DNA from: Gnetum montanum | Taxonomy: Eukaryota > Streptophyta > Gnetopsida > Gnetales > Gnetaceae | DNA length: 64,000 nucleotides | NCBI GenBank assembly: GCA_015680685.1 | Contig: MNCI01036747.1 | Location: 28,696-92,695 of the forward strand | Direction of reading: 5' to 3' | Shown here: positions 36,600 through 48,149 of the stretch, piece after piece | How positions within the stretch are numbered: position 1 is the stretch's first letter | How the letters are laid out: each line of letters opens with the position of its first letter | Notes under the pieces: model-generated | Databases searched by the model: none | The model's input: only the letters and a program-made list of their open reading frames with translations | What the model was told of the DNA's origin: nothing | Made by a program: the position numbers and the translations under genes

Positions 36600-36882
36600 T
36601 CACTCTGTATTGCTAGGACACCTGCAAATTTACTCATGTACACTCAATAACTTTTGCTGTGGGCACTTGGGAAAATATTCTAACTCTAGAAAAAACAAAC
36701 TTCAAAAACTGTACTATGTTATGACAAAACTTATGCCCAACCTGTGCATCCAAGCACTATATTTATAGGTCAACACACATCCCACTATATCGAATATCTA
36801 ACATTGCTTCTTAGCCCCTAATATCAAGTATCTAATATCAAGGCTCCAATATCAAAGCCAGCAAAAATACACTTAATCATCA
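36600..36882 (-). mobile_element. Truncated inner 5' LTR
   Basis: The order CACTTGGGAAAATATTCTAA, CACTATATTTATAGG, degraded ATATC repeats and the end AATCATCA follows the right part of an LTR of this family. The left part of the LTR and the leader are deleted, so there is no primer-binding site. Confidence 0.55.
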
Positions 36883-37059
36883 ACTTTATTTTTAATTCAA
36901 ATTACAAAAATTTCACCAAGTGTTGAACCTAAACTTGTTTTCAACATGATAGTGAGTTGGTATTTATAATCATGACCATGGCCCACTACATCGTATTTAC
37001 AATGACATATGTAAAGAGTAAATCAATATCGTAGTCTCTAACACAAATTGTTTCATCAA
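36883..37059 (-). mobile_element. Outer 5' LTR fragment
   Basis: GTATTTATAATCATGACCAT and GGCCCACTACATCGTATTTA match 30450-30490 in the outer 3' LTR. It ends TTTCATCA at 37059 and is followed by AATTT, the target duplication. Confidence 0.75.
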
Positions 37060-37064
37060 ATTTA

Positions 37065-38085
37065 TATTTTTAAAATTAGATAACTAAATATTCTCAAACA
37101 AAATAAGTTAAAAATAAGGATTTACCCTACCTTCATTCAAGTAACAAGAGAATACAAGATGCATATAGTATGACTTTAGCTAAGACTTGGGATTGATAAT
37201 TAGTATACTTTTAATTTTCGTATTGTTATCATCATGTGAAATGATATAAATATGACATTTAACTTCTTCAAATTCCTATCCAACCTATATTTTCATTGCA
37301 TTGCAACATACGTGGGAGAACCTTAAATTCCATAAAAAGAAAAAATAAAAGCATTGGAGTAAAGAGAATGATCCTAATGCAAATTCATTTAAAAACAAGC
37401 AAAAGGTAAAAGCTAGATTGTCAAATTCTTATTCCTGAATGATGTCTTTTTATAATGAATGTTGTACTTATCATTAAAAGACCCTTAGTGAAAGGGGATG
37501 TTGTAACTATAAGCATGTCTCCTAAGTGAACCTTTTGGGGTATAAGTTTACTGAATGATGTCTTTTTATAATGAATGTTGTACTTATCATTAAAAGACCC
37601 TTAGTGAAAGGGGATGCTATAACTATAAGCATGTCTCCTAAGTGAACCTTTTGGGGGATAAGTTTAGGTATTTATATTAGTAAGATAGAGATCTAGCTAT
37701 AGCATGAAGTTGAAAAGCCAACAAGTAACCAAAACTAAATGAAGTAGACTTGACCACCCATTTTGACTAGGCCTAACCATGGTAACAATGTTAGATTGTC
37801 CATGAGAAATAGATGGCAAAAGGAAAACAACCCTAGGAACCTCAAAGTATGACCCACTACATCAACTCCTTCATTTTCCAATTTCTACAATTATAAAGTT
37901 CATTTTCCTTTTTCCTTTTGCATTTTCTTGTGTTATTTCCAAGACATAATATTAAATAAATTGCATAAATGATTATTGTCGTATGATCCAAGAACATGAC
38001 ACAAACAATAATTTCAGTTCTTTCATTGTGAACCCGAAAGTGTACAAACCCAAATGAGTATAAAAAACAGTATAAAAAACAATGT
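37065..38085. other. Region 3' of the ABCG gene, no gene seen
   Basis: A+T-rich DNA between the gypsy element and the stop codon of the transporter; it holds the tandem duplication listed separately and probably the 3' UTR (left of 38086). No distinct polyadenylation signal was assigned. Confidence 0.4.
37435..37666 (+). repeat. 116-bp tandem duplication
   Basis: 37435-37550 and 37551-37666 both start CTGAATGATGTCTTTTTATA and differ at only about four positions by eye. Confidence 0.9.
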
Positions 38086-41000
38086 TCATCCTTGTCTCTT
38101 CCTGTTTAGAGTAACCAAACAGACAAATGCCACCACTCGGAAGATTATACCACATCCAACCAAAATTACAAGACAACGAACCCAATTATTTAGATCATAT
38201 CCCTTTTGAAATAAATACTCACAACGAGATATTAACCACACTCCTGAGTACCTGCCACAATAATCAAACAAGCAACAAAATTGAAGATTTACCATGAAAG
38301 CAAATGAATTTGGTGCAGACGCATTCATGAATGCCGTAATAAACGTCACAAACAATGCAGGATTCTTTAGTCGATTCACCTTTGAAAATTGGCTCTTCCA
38401 AAAGGTAGTTTAGTACGTTAAAAAACACATCAGATAATGGTAGCATGAAAGATAAAAAATCTCTGAAACATAGTGATTCTGAAAATTTTGCGTTGAAATG
38501 CATCTTGAAACAAATAAACGATGACTGGTTCAAACCTTGTATAAAAAGGATATAAAAGGCGGGCCAAAATTTACATGTTCACTGTTTTCTTGTATCGTAT
38601 ATAAAAATGTTTGCATTCTCTAAAACAAATTACCTGGAATACTCGGTAAATAACCGTCCAAATGTGATAGCCCAACCATTTGCATATTCCAATGCATGAG
38701 GAGCATCAGTTATCTCAGCAATAGAATAAAAGACAATAAACATAAAAAATTGTGTTTCTAATTTTCGCAAGCAAATCCATCGGTCTGTAGGTCGAACTTT
38801 CATGGATGGTTGTCTATGGAAAATATCTCATATTTAAAGAAAAGCATTTCAATTTTTTTAAAAAAAAAGTTAAAAAATAAGTAAAAATCTAACCAGGATT
38901 CTATACCACTAAAAACTATATTAATAAAGAGATATTTGCATCAGTATATCCTAGGTACATGTAAATTATTCATCACTTAGAATAACTAGGAAAAATATCC
39001 AACGGAAAATTTTACCTTTTAACAGTTGCTATAGCATAGGCTTCAAGAGCCCATTTCGAGTACGTAAGGTTTATGAATTTTCTAAGAAAGGCATGAGAAA
39101 TTCCCTGGGTTGCAACGACAGTGAAGACAACAGGTAAAAGTGCTGAGAACTGACAGAAGGCAAAAAATATCAGAAGACTTGATATATTTTATGAAAATTA
39201 AAATATTAAAAATGAGCAAAAGCTTACTCTACTCACAAGTTGGGCAGGTGCTGGATCAAGCGTTATAGCTAAAATATACGCCAATCCCACTACAGAGTAA
39301 GTAAGCACCAATGTCACCAGATAATTATCTGCAAAGCTTGACCGCGGATTGCACAAAAAATAAAATGAGGAAAGATATAAAACTGGCTTTATTGCTGTGT
39401 TGAAAAGGTCAATGGTGTCCTTTGCCAGGAAATACGCCAATCTGTTCATGCCTGCAGCGCTCTCTCTCCAATATTGTAGTTTGTCTGAAGAAAATGTCCT
39501 TAGTGCTGATACCATGCACAGAAGCGCTGTAAAGAATATGCGCATGGTAAATGTGAATTATAAATGCATTCTAACAGAGAACAGGTTCATGATATTTTGA
39601 TAACAGAAGCATCCAATTAGGTACAATAAGGCTAGTCGGTATCATGTATAAATCGACTGGCTTAGACAAACATCAAACAAACTGTTTGCATCTAACCGGA
39701 AGCAGATACTCACGTAATGCAATTAATGTGTAGGTATGTCCATCGAAATCAAAACTTTTATCTTGACCGTTGGTCAACATTCCAAGACATGCACCGCCTA
39801 ACATTAAAATCAGGTAATCTTTTGCTTGTAAATTCGACTCACGGAAGCGCTGTTTAGCAACTCTAAAAACAGGCAAAATCTCTGTTAGATTCTACTTCAT
39901 TTAAAAAAATAAATAAATAGATTTTTCTTAACAATCACAGACCAAGAACGATATCCAAAGTCTGCTTAAATTACCTCTCCAAGTAAAACCTCAGCTGCTT
40001 AAAGAAGATTGGAGTATGCCGGCCTGAGAGATCCTCAACTCCAAAGAAGATACCCATAAGATCATCCCACTTCAACTGAAAAGAGAGACACATTTCACCT
40101 TTTAAATCTTCCATAAAGGATTTATTTTGTTTGTCCACTATTGGGTTATTCGACCCCTGTTCTCTAGTTCTGCCAGTTATTTCTCTGTGAGTCTGCAGAT
40201 AACTATCTCGTAACTCTACTGGGATATCATATCCTTTATGTTCCATCCATTTAATAGGGAGAACACTGCAATCAAAATTATCACTTCGTCCTGGCTTTGC
40301 ACTACCTTCCAAAATATCCATGAAGTAGTCGGGAGGATTGACACGATCAGGCACAAAAATGCCTAAGGTTGAAAAATATTGTTCAACTTCGTCAATGGAA
40401 CCATCATAGACCATCCTTCCTTCTTTAGCAAACAGCTTCAGATCATCAAACATCCGAAATAATCCAAAACTGAAAAATGTTTAATTAAAGCAACAAGTTG
40501 AAATCCGAAATCAGACTCCCCAAGATATTGAACAGCCATACACTATTGATAGCAGACGTCATATTGGTGAACATCTTAAAGAGCGTTAATAGTATAGGAT
40601 ATTAGTTTTCATCAAAAGTGGACATGCTACGGTATTGCAAGCTAATTTATATTTGGTTAAAAAAACAAATACCTTGGTTGATGAAGTACCGTACATATAT
40701 TTGCTCCTTCTAAAGCTTCACGGCGAAGTGCCTTTAGTAACAAAATGGAAGATGAACTGTCTAACCCAGATGTTGGTTCATCCAGGAAAAGCAGTGACGG
40801 TTGCATTACTAATTCAATGCCAACATTTACTCGTTTTCTCTGTCCACCTGAAATACCACGCTTTTCCACTGTGCCAACGAATGAATCACGTACAGATTGC
40901 AATCCCAATGCCTCAATGACACGCTCTATAACCAAAACTCGCCGGGCTTTCTGCATATTGCCTGGGAGCCTTCATGACATTAAAATGCATTAGCTAACTA

Positions 41001-44000
41001 TCAGGCTGACACCTATGAAAAGCAAATGTCAAACTAAGCATTCGTTAAACTTACAACGAAAGGGACAAAAATTAATAAATATGGGTACCCAAGCGAAAAA
41101 GGAAATTCCTAGACGAAAATGCTTAAGTTGAAGGGAAAAGTTTGAAAACCTGCATCTTGCACTAAACCAGAGGTTCTCCTCTACTGTCAAGTTCCCGTGA
41201 ATGATATCGTCTTGTGGCACAAAACCAACAATCTTTTTATACGAGTGTACTGAATTTGGTTTTCCGTTAATCAGCACAGAACCAGTCAAAACACACCCAG
41301 ACAACTTGCCGGCTATAGCATTTAGAAACGAGGTTTTCCCAGCCCCTGATGGGCCCATAACTGCAGTGATATGCCCTGGCATTAGTTCTCCGGTGACATT
41401 TTTCAGTAGTCTTTTTCCACTGCCTTTCAGAGTAAGATTCAAATCTCTGAAGGTCACTTCAATTTTTGTCCGAGCTGATGCTTCACATGCACTTGCCTCT
41501 TGAATCAGCTCTGTGAAGGTCATCCGTGAGTTTTGTTTCAACTTTTCTTTTTCAATTTCACTATAAGCATACTCAAACACATGGCGGCTGTGAGCAGAGT
41601 TCGGTAAAGAGGTTTTCGATTTCTTCTCTTTGGAAGACCCTCCGTCCAAATTGGAAGCTATCTTAATTTCGTTCAAAATGGCAACCGATTCATGATCGAA
41701 CTCATAAGATTCACCTGAGCCAATAACAGGTTGCAGGGGACGGACTGGGACTTGGTCTGACAATATCCTTCCGGGTGTCCCAAGCATCTCTTGTTCTTCT
41801 ATATTTTCCGAATATTGCTCCTTCGAAAATGGATGCTGCGGCGGTCCTTGAAGTTTATTAACACCTGTCTTGGCAGCTTCCCTCACTAATCTCCATCGCT
41901 CATGAGCCTTGATTTTCTCACGTGCAGATATAGCTGCAGCTTGCCTGGACTTTGCTCTCCTTCTTTCACGGATATCTAGAAGCTGGTCCGAACATGTATA
42001 GACGAGCAAGAGAAGAGCTAGAACTGTTACCTAAATAGCAGTAGAAAATTGGCTGTTAGCATTGACAATAAGATCAGAGAGGACGGTTCAACGAATGGAA
42101 GAATACCGAAGAGAAAGTGATCGTAACTCACAATAAGAAAGATCCCGTATGTGAAGATAGGCTGGTTGACTGTCTCTGCGCCACAAGGAATTAGAGGATA
42201 ACATCCTGCCAAAAGTTGACATAATTGCATTGAAACAAAATGTTTATGATCTCCACATTAAAAATAATTTGAACGAATAAGAGCAAAAGTTCAACGTCTT
42301 ACTGCTTTGGGAGGTAGATCCCAGCCTGCAATAGTGTCTGCATATTATGAAAGAACACCCTATATTTCTCAGTAGATGACATGAAATGAAAGTTCAACCT
42401 GCCTTACTTAAAAGCTTATTTATAATTAATAAGGTGAAAACTTGATTCGAAAACCCAACATCGTTCATAGGTGAGTTCAAAGGAATATTATAAAATAGGA
42501 CCTGGAACACAAGAGAAGTCGTCAATACCCACTAGAGCAAGATTCCTTCAATGTGTTTGTTGGACAAAAAAATCCTGCCGAGCAGAATATTTGCTTTGTG
42601 CTTCTAATATCAGCCCATAAATCTGCCCCACCACAGCTGTGATTTGGTTCACTATATGGCAATGTGTAGGAATACCTTCACCAAAATTCCAGAGGTATCA
42701 AAATTAATATACTAACCTGTGAGAAATTTAAATAAAATACAAAGTCTAGTCTGTAGCAACTTACGGATCACAATTACCGGTTGTTGCGTTCAGTACGGCC
42801 TTAGGGCAATAAGCCCCTAGTGGACATGCTTTCCTTGCAAAGACGTCAAAAATTAGTGCCAGCCTTTACAAGTATGGCATATGAAATTACTTGTGAGATA
42901 AAACAAACAACATATAGTCAAACATCAACGATGTTGCCGGGCTGAGTCAAAAACTTCTTGTTGGAGAACTATTTAGAAATATCATTTCCCACCTCTCTCA
43001 AAAACCCCACCTCTCTCAAAAACCCCACCTCTCAAAAACCCCAGTAGTTTCCTGGGTAGTTTCCTGGTATAATGTTGGTAATTTCTATCTCATTCTATGT
43101 CATAGATGAAAATAAATTATAAATAAATTTGATGGAGAAACTAATATGAAAGTGTTTCATCATAGGCCCCAATTTGGCCTGAGATGTGAAATCCCATTTT
43201 CATTCTTTAGTCTCCTTTTTCTTATTTTGCCATAGTTTGTTTTTCATTATCCAGGCATGGTTTTTGATCTTCAATGTTTTTCTGTTGCTTCCACTGTTGC
43301 CATCATTCTCTACCCCAAGCATGGAAGAGTGGGTGTTGATCCTAAATGTTTCTGTGACAATCATCATTTTTCACCCAGGGACTACTTCACATTTTTGTTG
43401 CTCTAGGGATTTGTGTTTTTACTTATTGATGTTATGATATTCCAGCAAGATCCAATCCTCCTCTATAACAACCATCCTTCTAGAGTTACCCATTTCTGTA
43501 TCAGTCTTTTGGTACAACTATTTTAAGCATCAATTATTATTTTAGCAATTATTTGATCATTGCTTCAATGATAATTTCACCCGATAATTTCACCCACTTC
43601 CATTGCCTTAGTTGCAAATGTATTATGGTAGACTAATTTTGGCATTGCCCATCACAATTTAAGGGAGACTATTGGAGATCTATTTAGAAATATCCTTTTC
43701 CACTCTTTCAAAAATCCAATAGTTTTCCAAATACAATGTTGAAATTTCCAACTCATTCTATGTCATAAATGAAAACAGATTATGTATAAATTTGATGAAG
43801 TTAATATGAAAGTGTACACCCTAGTTTGGCTTGGGATGTAGAATCCCATTGTCATTCTTTGGTCTCTTCTATCTTATTTTACCTAGCTGTTTTTCATCAT
43901 ATATCATTATATCTCATTCTATGTCATGGATGGAAACAGATTATGTATAAATTTGACAAAGAAGCTAATATGAAAGTGCCTCATTATAGGCCCCAATTTA

Positions 44001-47000
44001 GCCTCAGATGTAAAATCCCATATTTATTCTTTAGTCTCCTCCCTCTCATTTTTCCATAGTTTTTTTTTCATTTTAAATTTTAAAATTTAACACTTCTGCA
44101 TTCAGATTTACAAATAGCGATTCTAGCATAAGCTCTGGATGTCAAGAGTATCATTGATAGCTATGGAGGCATAATAAAAAAAAAGGATAAACTACCGAAA
44201 AGCCACCCAACTGAGGCTGAGTGCAGCACTCTTTTCTATAAAATGTGATCAAAATAAGACATAGAAGCATGACTAATAATGTAAAATCAAAACTAGAAGG
44301 ACAAATTATTTTTGGCTAAGAGGCTAACTACCAACCCCATTTAAGAGAGTCTCCTCAATCATAGTAAAATAATTTTATTGTCATAACAATAAGGAAGATT
44401 TTCCTAGTCATAATTTTTTCTCTTGTCATAATAGCTAAAGAGAAGCTTTAGGACTAAGACGAACATTTTCACAAGAATTATTATTTTGGCTAAGAGTTTC
44501 AGTGAGAGGCCAGCTACTTTGTTACCTGGACTTTGTTATAGAAATAAAGTTGGGTGAAGAGACCTGGACTTTGTTATAGAAATAAAGTTGGGTGAAGAGA
44601 CGAACTTTTTCAGGAGAATTATTATTGAATAACATATACTTGGTTTTTATCTTTGTTTTTAAATGTGAAAATCAATTCTCAGTGAATCAATTTAACATTT
44701 TATAAATTCAGAAAATATAAAAGATTCTATCAAACCAAATAATAGATATATATCATAAATATATAGCTAAATTAGTATCTTCATCAGTGCACCTTGTATA
44801 TAAGTGATTTGGTTTCCAGTAAATTAATGTTCACGAAACAAAACTACAAGGCAAATTTGCCATTTATACAATTTTGATGGGAAAATTCAGAGATTTAAAA
44901 GATAATAGATATTCTTGAGATGATAAATATGAACGAATTCTTCTGGAATAAAAGGATTTCAAATTGTAGCTAAGGAAAGCAGAATAATTCCTGTTCCATA
45001 GCTTCTTTCGTCAACATAAATGGTTTAGCCAATACCTCTTAATTATGGTCCAGATAAGTAATCAATAGACAAATAAGACACTGCAGAAAGCAGAAAACTG
45101 AACCATAAACATAAATCTTTTAAGAAAATAGAAAGGATACAAAAAGTGTAAAAACTTACGAATCATGCACGCCAACCCACGGGGACAAAAAAATCCATCA
45201 CAACATGGGGCGGGCCTTACAGTTCGGGCAGGTATCGTTTGTGAATTTTGTTCATAACCGTTAGTAGTACGCAAAGCGCTTGCCCAACCTGGTTCACATC
45301 CTGAATTCCATGATTTAGTATTGCAATTCTTATTCAACCTTGTAGGCTTTCCACTTGTCAACAAATATTGCTGGGAATAGTACTTTAACTCTGCCTGGCT
45401 GCAGAGCCTTTGAACCATATCACCCCCTGTCACAAACACAGACCATTGTTAATAACTAAAAAGAAATGACAACCCTGTATCCCCTACTTTTCCTACTTTT
45501 CTATTTGTGCCATTTTTTCTTTTCTACTATTTACTGTTTTTATTTTAGTGGTTGCATCTCTTAAAAAAAATTCATTCCTTTTTTTTCCTATAACTAATTA
45601 TTATTATTATAGTTATATTTTTAATTTTTTTCCTTTTTTCCCTTTTTCCTAAATATTTTTTTACCTCTTATATGTAATGATATTTTTTCTCTCCCTAACC
45701 TTTAAGAAATCAATTGCACCAGACAATGAGTCTAGTATGATTTGAAATGTCTTGCAAAGAAAAAACATGCAAACTATAGATGATACAAAGAAATGACAAA
45801 AATGCACACAAAGGTAACCTTTACAATAAATACTGGCAGTAGAATAACCTAAGTATTCTAAAATCATCCTAAATAGATAGAAGGCAAAGGATGGTATTTT
45901 CAAAAGATATTATGGCTAAATAAATGAAACATCTTATCAAAGGATACACAAAATACTCCTAGCTGTATACACAACTTGGTGAAGCAGAGAAAAGAATGGT
46001 ATTTTCAAAGGATATTATGGCTAAATAAATGAAACATCTCATCAAAGGATATACAAAATACTCCTGGCTGCATACACAAGCTGGTGAAGCAGAAAGTGTT
46101 ACAGAATCTCTGGTTGAATGCATAAAGTAATAAAAAAATTTTATCTTAAACATATTTGAGGAAATCACATAAATCAGCCAGCAGGAAGCTATTTTATTGC
46201 TAACATTCGACTCCAAATTCTCACTCTTTTCAGTCAACTTCAAATAATAAGCTCTTTCCACTTAAGTATAGGAAGTGAGAGATAGATTAACCTCTGCAGT
46301 AAGGAAAGCATATTTGAGTTATCTATCTCAAGTGCTCTGAAGTCGAGCATTTTGTCTTTCTTGCATGAGGCAAAAATGGAATCTTTTAACAAAAATATTT
46401 ATAAGATTTATTTTAGCCAACCATTATAAATTAATTTATTGAATCTTTGTATCTGAGAAGTGTACACATTTTCTGTATAATAGATACTTTGAATCTTCGA
46501 GCATAATAAAATAGTGGGTTTCAGTTTCACAATAAGGTAGCATTCCTTATAAATCATAGTTAGCAGAAACGGGAACAAGCAACGCAACGTGACGAAAAAT
46601 GGTCAAAGATAGGCTAGCATATAGGAAACAGGTTTAGAAATTAAAGAAATAGTATAGATGAGTTTGAACACCTGAAAGGTTAAAATGGATACAAATGAAA
46701 TTATTTTAATAGAATTGAGAAGAAAATGTGATTTATCTGTATGCTCAATCCTTTTGGCTTATTGTATTGCTTTTTATTTTTTAATCTAAGATCGTAATTC
46801 ACTTGGTAAGCTTGCAAATCCTTCAACTTACTAGAAACAAACAGTTTGAACAGTGATCTGAGAAGAAACAGCGTTTTAAAAAGCTTTGCCATTGCAGCTA
46901 GGTTATGAATGGAGGTAAGATAGTATTGGTAGTGCACGATCTATAAAGTCGTTTGAAGAGAGAACAGAACATTACCTGTTTCTAACAGGCACGTGTTCAT

Positions 47001-47622
47001 GAAAGCCATGTTGTTGGAGAAATTAAATGCACGGTTGTTTTCTTCGTCTCTGAACTTGCCAAAAAGTAAAAATAACAACCCAGACTAAAATCAGTCCTCG
47101 ACCTCAAACCATTCTTATATTTTTAAATGCTCTTAAAATAATATGGAACACTCGGAATATAAGAATAAATAGCACATATCCACAATTTCAACATTCAAAA
47201 CATCAATCTCATACGTCAGGAATGTAAAACAGAGACCAAAAACAGAACATTATCTTACGTATCCAAAATAGAATAGCTTCAAGCCCTTGATCTTGATTTC
47301 CAAATACACAATGATCTAGAATTATCAGTGCGAAAAACAAACATTATGTATCCAAAAATACAGCATTAAAACATTAGCCTTAATTTACGAATCCCAAACG
47401 CTAAGAAACAAAGTCTTACACGTTCAAAATGCAGAAACCGAGCTCCTTAGCCATCTGGTTAGTCAAATTCCTCGTCATTTTGGCGATCTTGTCATTAATA
47501 ATACTCGCTTCATCAAGCAAAACCCTGGCATCGGCAGAACTCGAAAAATTTCGAGCTCGGGCGCCACAAACGGCAAGCATCACAGCCATGGCAAAAAATG
47601 CAACTCTCGGGAGGGCGGCCAT
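38086..47622 (-). CDS. ABCG24/28-like: ABCG24/ABCG28-type half-size ABC transporter, 14 exons, 1091 aa
   Basis: Plasma- or vesicle-membrane exporter using ATP; substrate not readable. Exons (minus): 47420-47622, 46976-47049, 45160-45426, 42765-42828, 42529-42675, 42303-42337, 42132-42205, 41150-42030, 40673-40969, 39975-40469, 39714-39862, 39237-39526, 39016-39149, 38086-38251. Every junction is GT-AG, phases agree, and the total is 3276 nt including TGA. Start: the second Met of the first frame, giving signal peptide [16 protein letters not shown]. Next come a Cys-rich extracellular part ([29 protein letters not shown]; about 90-275), a membrane helix (about 280-300), the basic segment [13 protein letters not shown], the ATPase domain with Walker [10 protein letters not shown] (about 514), signature ISGGQRKRV (about 621) and Walker B LLFLDEP (about 641), and the C-terminal membrane domain ([13 protein letters not shown] to the end). 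Length fits the roughly 1100-residue plant subgroup. Arabidopsis ABCG28 acts in pollen tubes; the same role here is only a guess. All motifs are intact. Confidence 0.93.
43080..44070 (-). repeat. Triplicated block in ABCG intron 3
   Basis: Three diverged copies (about 43080-43245, 43690-43890, 43905-44070) share CTCATTCTATGTCAT, a TAATATGAAAGTG block, CCCCAATTTGGCCT-like and TTCTTTAGTCTCCT-like blocks. Just before, CACCTCTCTCAAAAACCC occurs three times at 42990-43040. This explains part of the 2.3-kb intron. Confidence 0.7.
44525..44600 (-). repeat. 38-bp tandem duplication in intron 3
   Basis: 44525-44562 and 44563-44600 are identical by eye (CCTGGACTTTGTTATAGAAA at the start of each). Confidence 0.9.
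45890..46098 (-). repeat. About 105-bp tandem duplication in intron 2
   Basis: Both units contain ATGGTATTTTCAAA, TATTATGGCTAAATAAATGA and CAAAATACTCCT, at an offset of about 105 bp with a few differences. Confidence 0.85.
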
Positions 47623-47984
47623 TGCTGCCCTGCAGATCCACTCCTGGCTTTCTCCAACTTGGAACAATGGTCCGTTTAAAGACAAACGCCCGTCCAGCTA
47701 CTAAATCATTGAAATCGAGTCATTCCGCTTAATTTCGAAAGCAAATCAAATCAGGCTTCTTAGTCTCAATTCTTATACTGGTTCTGGTCACAACTATATT
47801 CAACTACGGCAAGAACATTGAACATTTGCTAAAGAAGAAGAAGTCTAAATCACAGCATTTGAAAAGGATTATACGTACCTATTTGTGCAGGCCACGACTC
47901 CTTCAAAGCCATCCCTGCGCACGTTGTCTCCCTTATTTTAGGCCGGGCGCAAACGCTGCGTTTCTCGCTCGCTCGTGGATTTGG

Positions 47985-47992
47985 TTTTATAT
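47985..47992 (-). promoter_or_regulatory. Probable TATA box of the ABCG gene
   Basis: Minus-strand GATATAAAACC lies about 365 bp upstream of the chosen ATG, predicting transcription start near 47955. The 5' leader contains a good donor-like site (AATAG|GTACGTAT near 47875), so a leader intron is possible. Confidence 0.55.
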
Positions 47993-48078
47993 CGGCCACA
48001 TGAACCGCGCGGAATTTGAATAATGGGCGGCACGAACACATTCTGGTGGGAACGTTAAAAGTATGAATTTGTTGGGGA

Positions 48079-48084
48079 CACGTG
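48079..48084 (-). promoter_or_regulatory. G-box / ABRE-like element
   Basis: CACGTG in the context GCCACGTGTCC (minus strand) about 90 bp upstream of the TATA box. Such sites bind bZIP or bHLH factors in plants; relevance here is inferred from position only. Confidence 0.45.
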
Positions 48085-48149
48085 GCGTGGCAGAAAACTC
48101 TCCGGAATCCGGATGCCTCCAGATGATGTTATGTTGGCATTTCTGAGCG

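Larger units (their letters stand above)
29692..37059 (-). mobile_element. Composite gypsy element with AATTT target duplication
   Basis: The left LTR begins TGATAAGTGG at 29692 and the right LTR fragment ends TTTCATCA at 37059. AATTT flanks both sides (29687-29691 and 37060-37064). Orientation is minus. Between the outer LTR parts lies a second copy of the same family (30707-36882) with its own LTR, and most of the outer interior is gone. The inner copy carries a caulimovirid insert. Stops, frameshifts and deletions throughout make it inactive. Confidence 0.75.

Noticed and set aside
30702-36887. Target duplication for the inner gypsy copy
   Set aside because: Left flank AGTAG and right flank ACTTT do not match; only the outer AATTT pair is convincing.
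38636-38790. Exon-like stretch in ABCG intron 13 (minus strand, ends CCAG|GTAATT)
   Set aside because: Exon 13 joins exon 14 perfectly without it, and including the plausible 80-bp piece would shift the frame.
47623-47685. Upstream in-frame Met (47685) as the ABCG start
   Set aside because: It would put 21 residues before a good signal peptide that starts at the second Met; kept as an alternative only.
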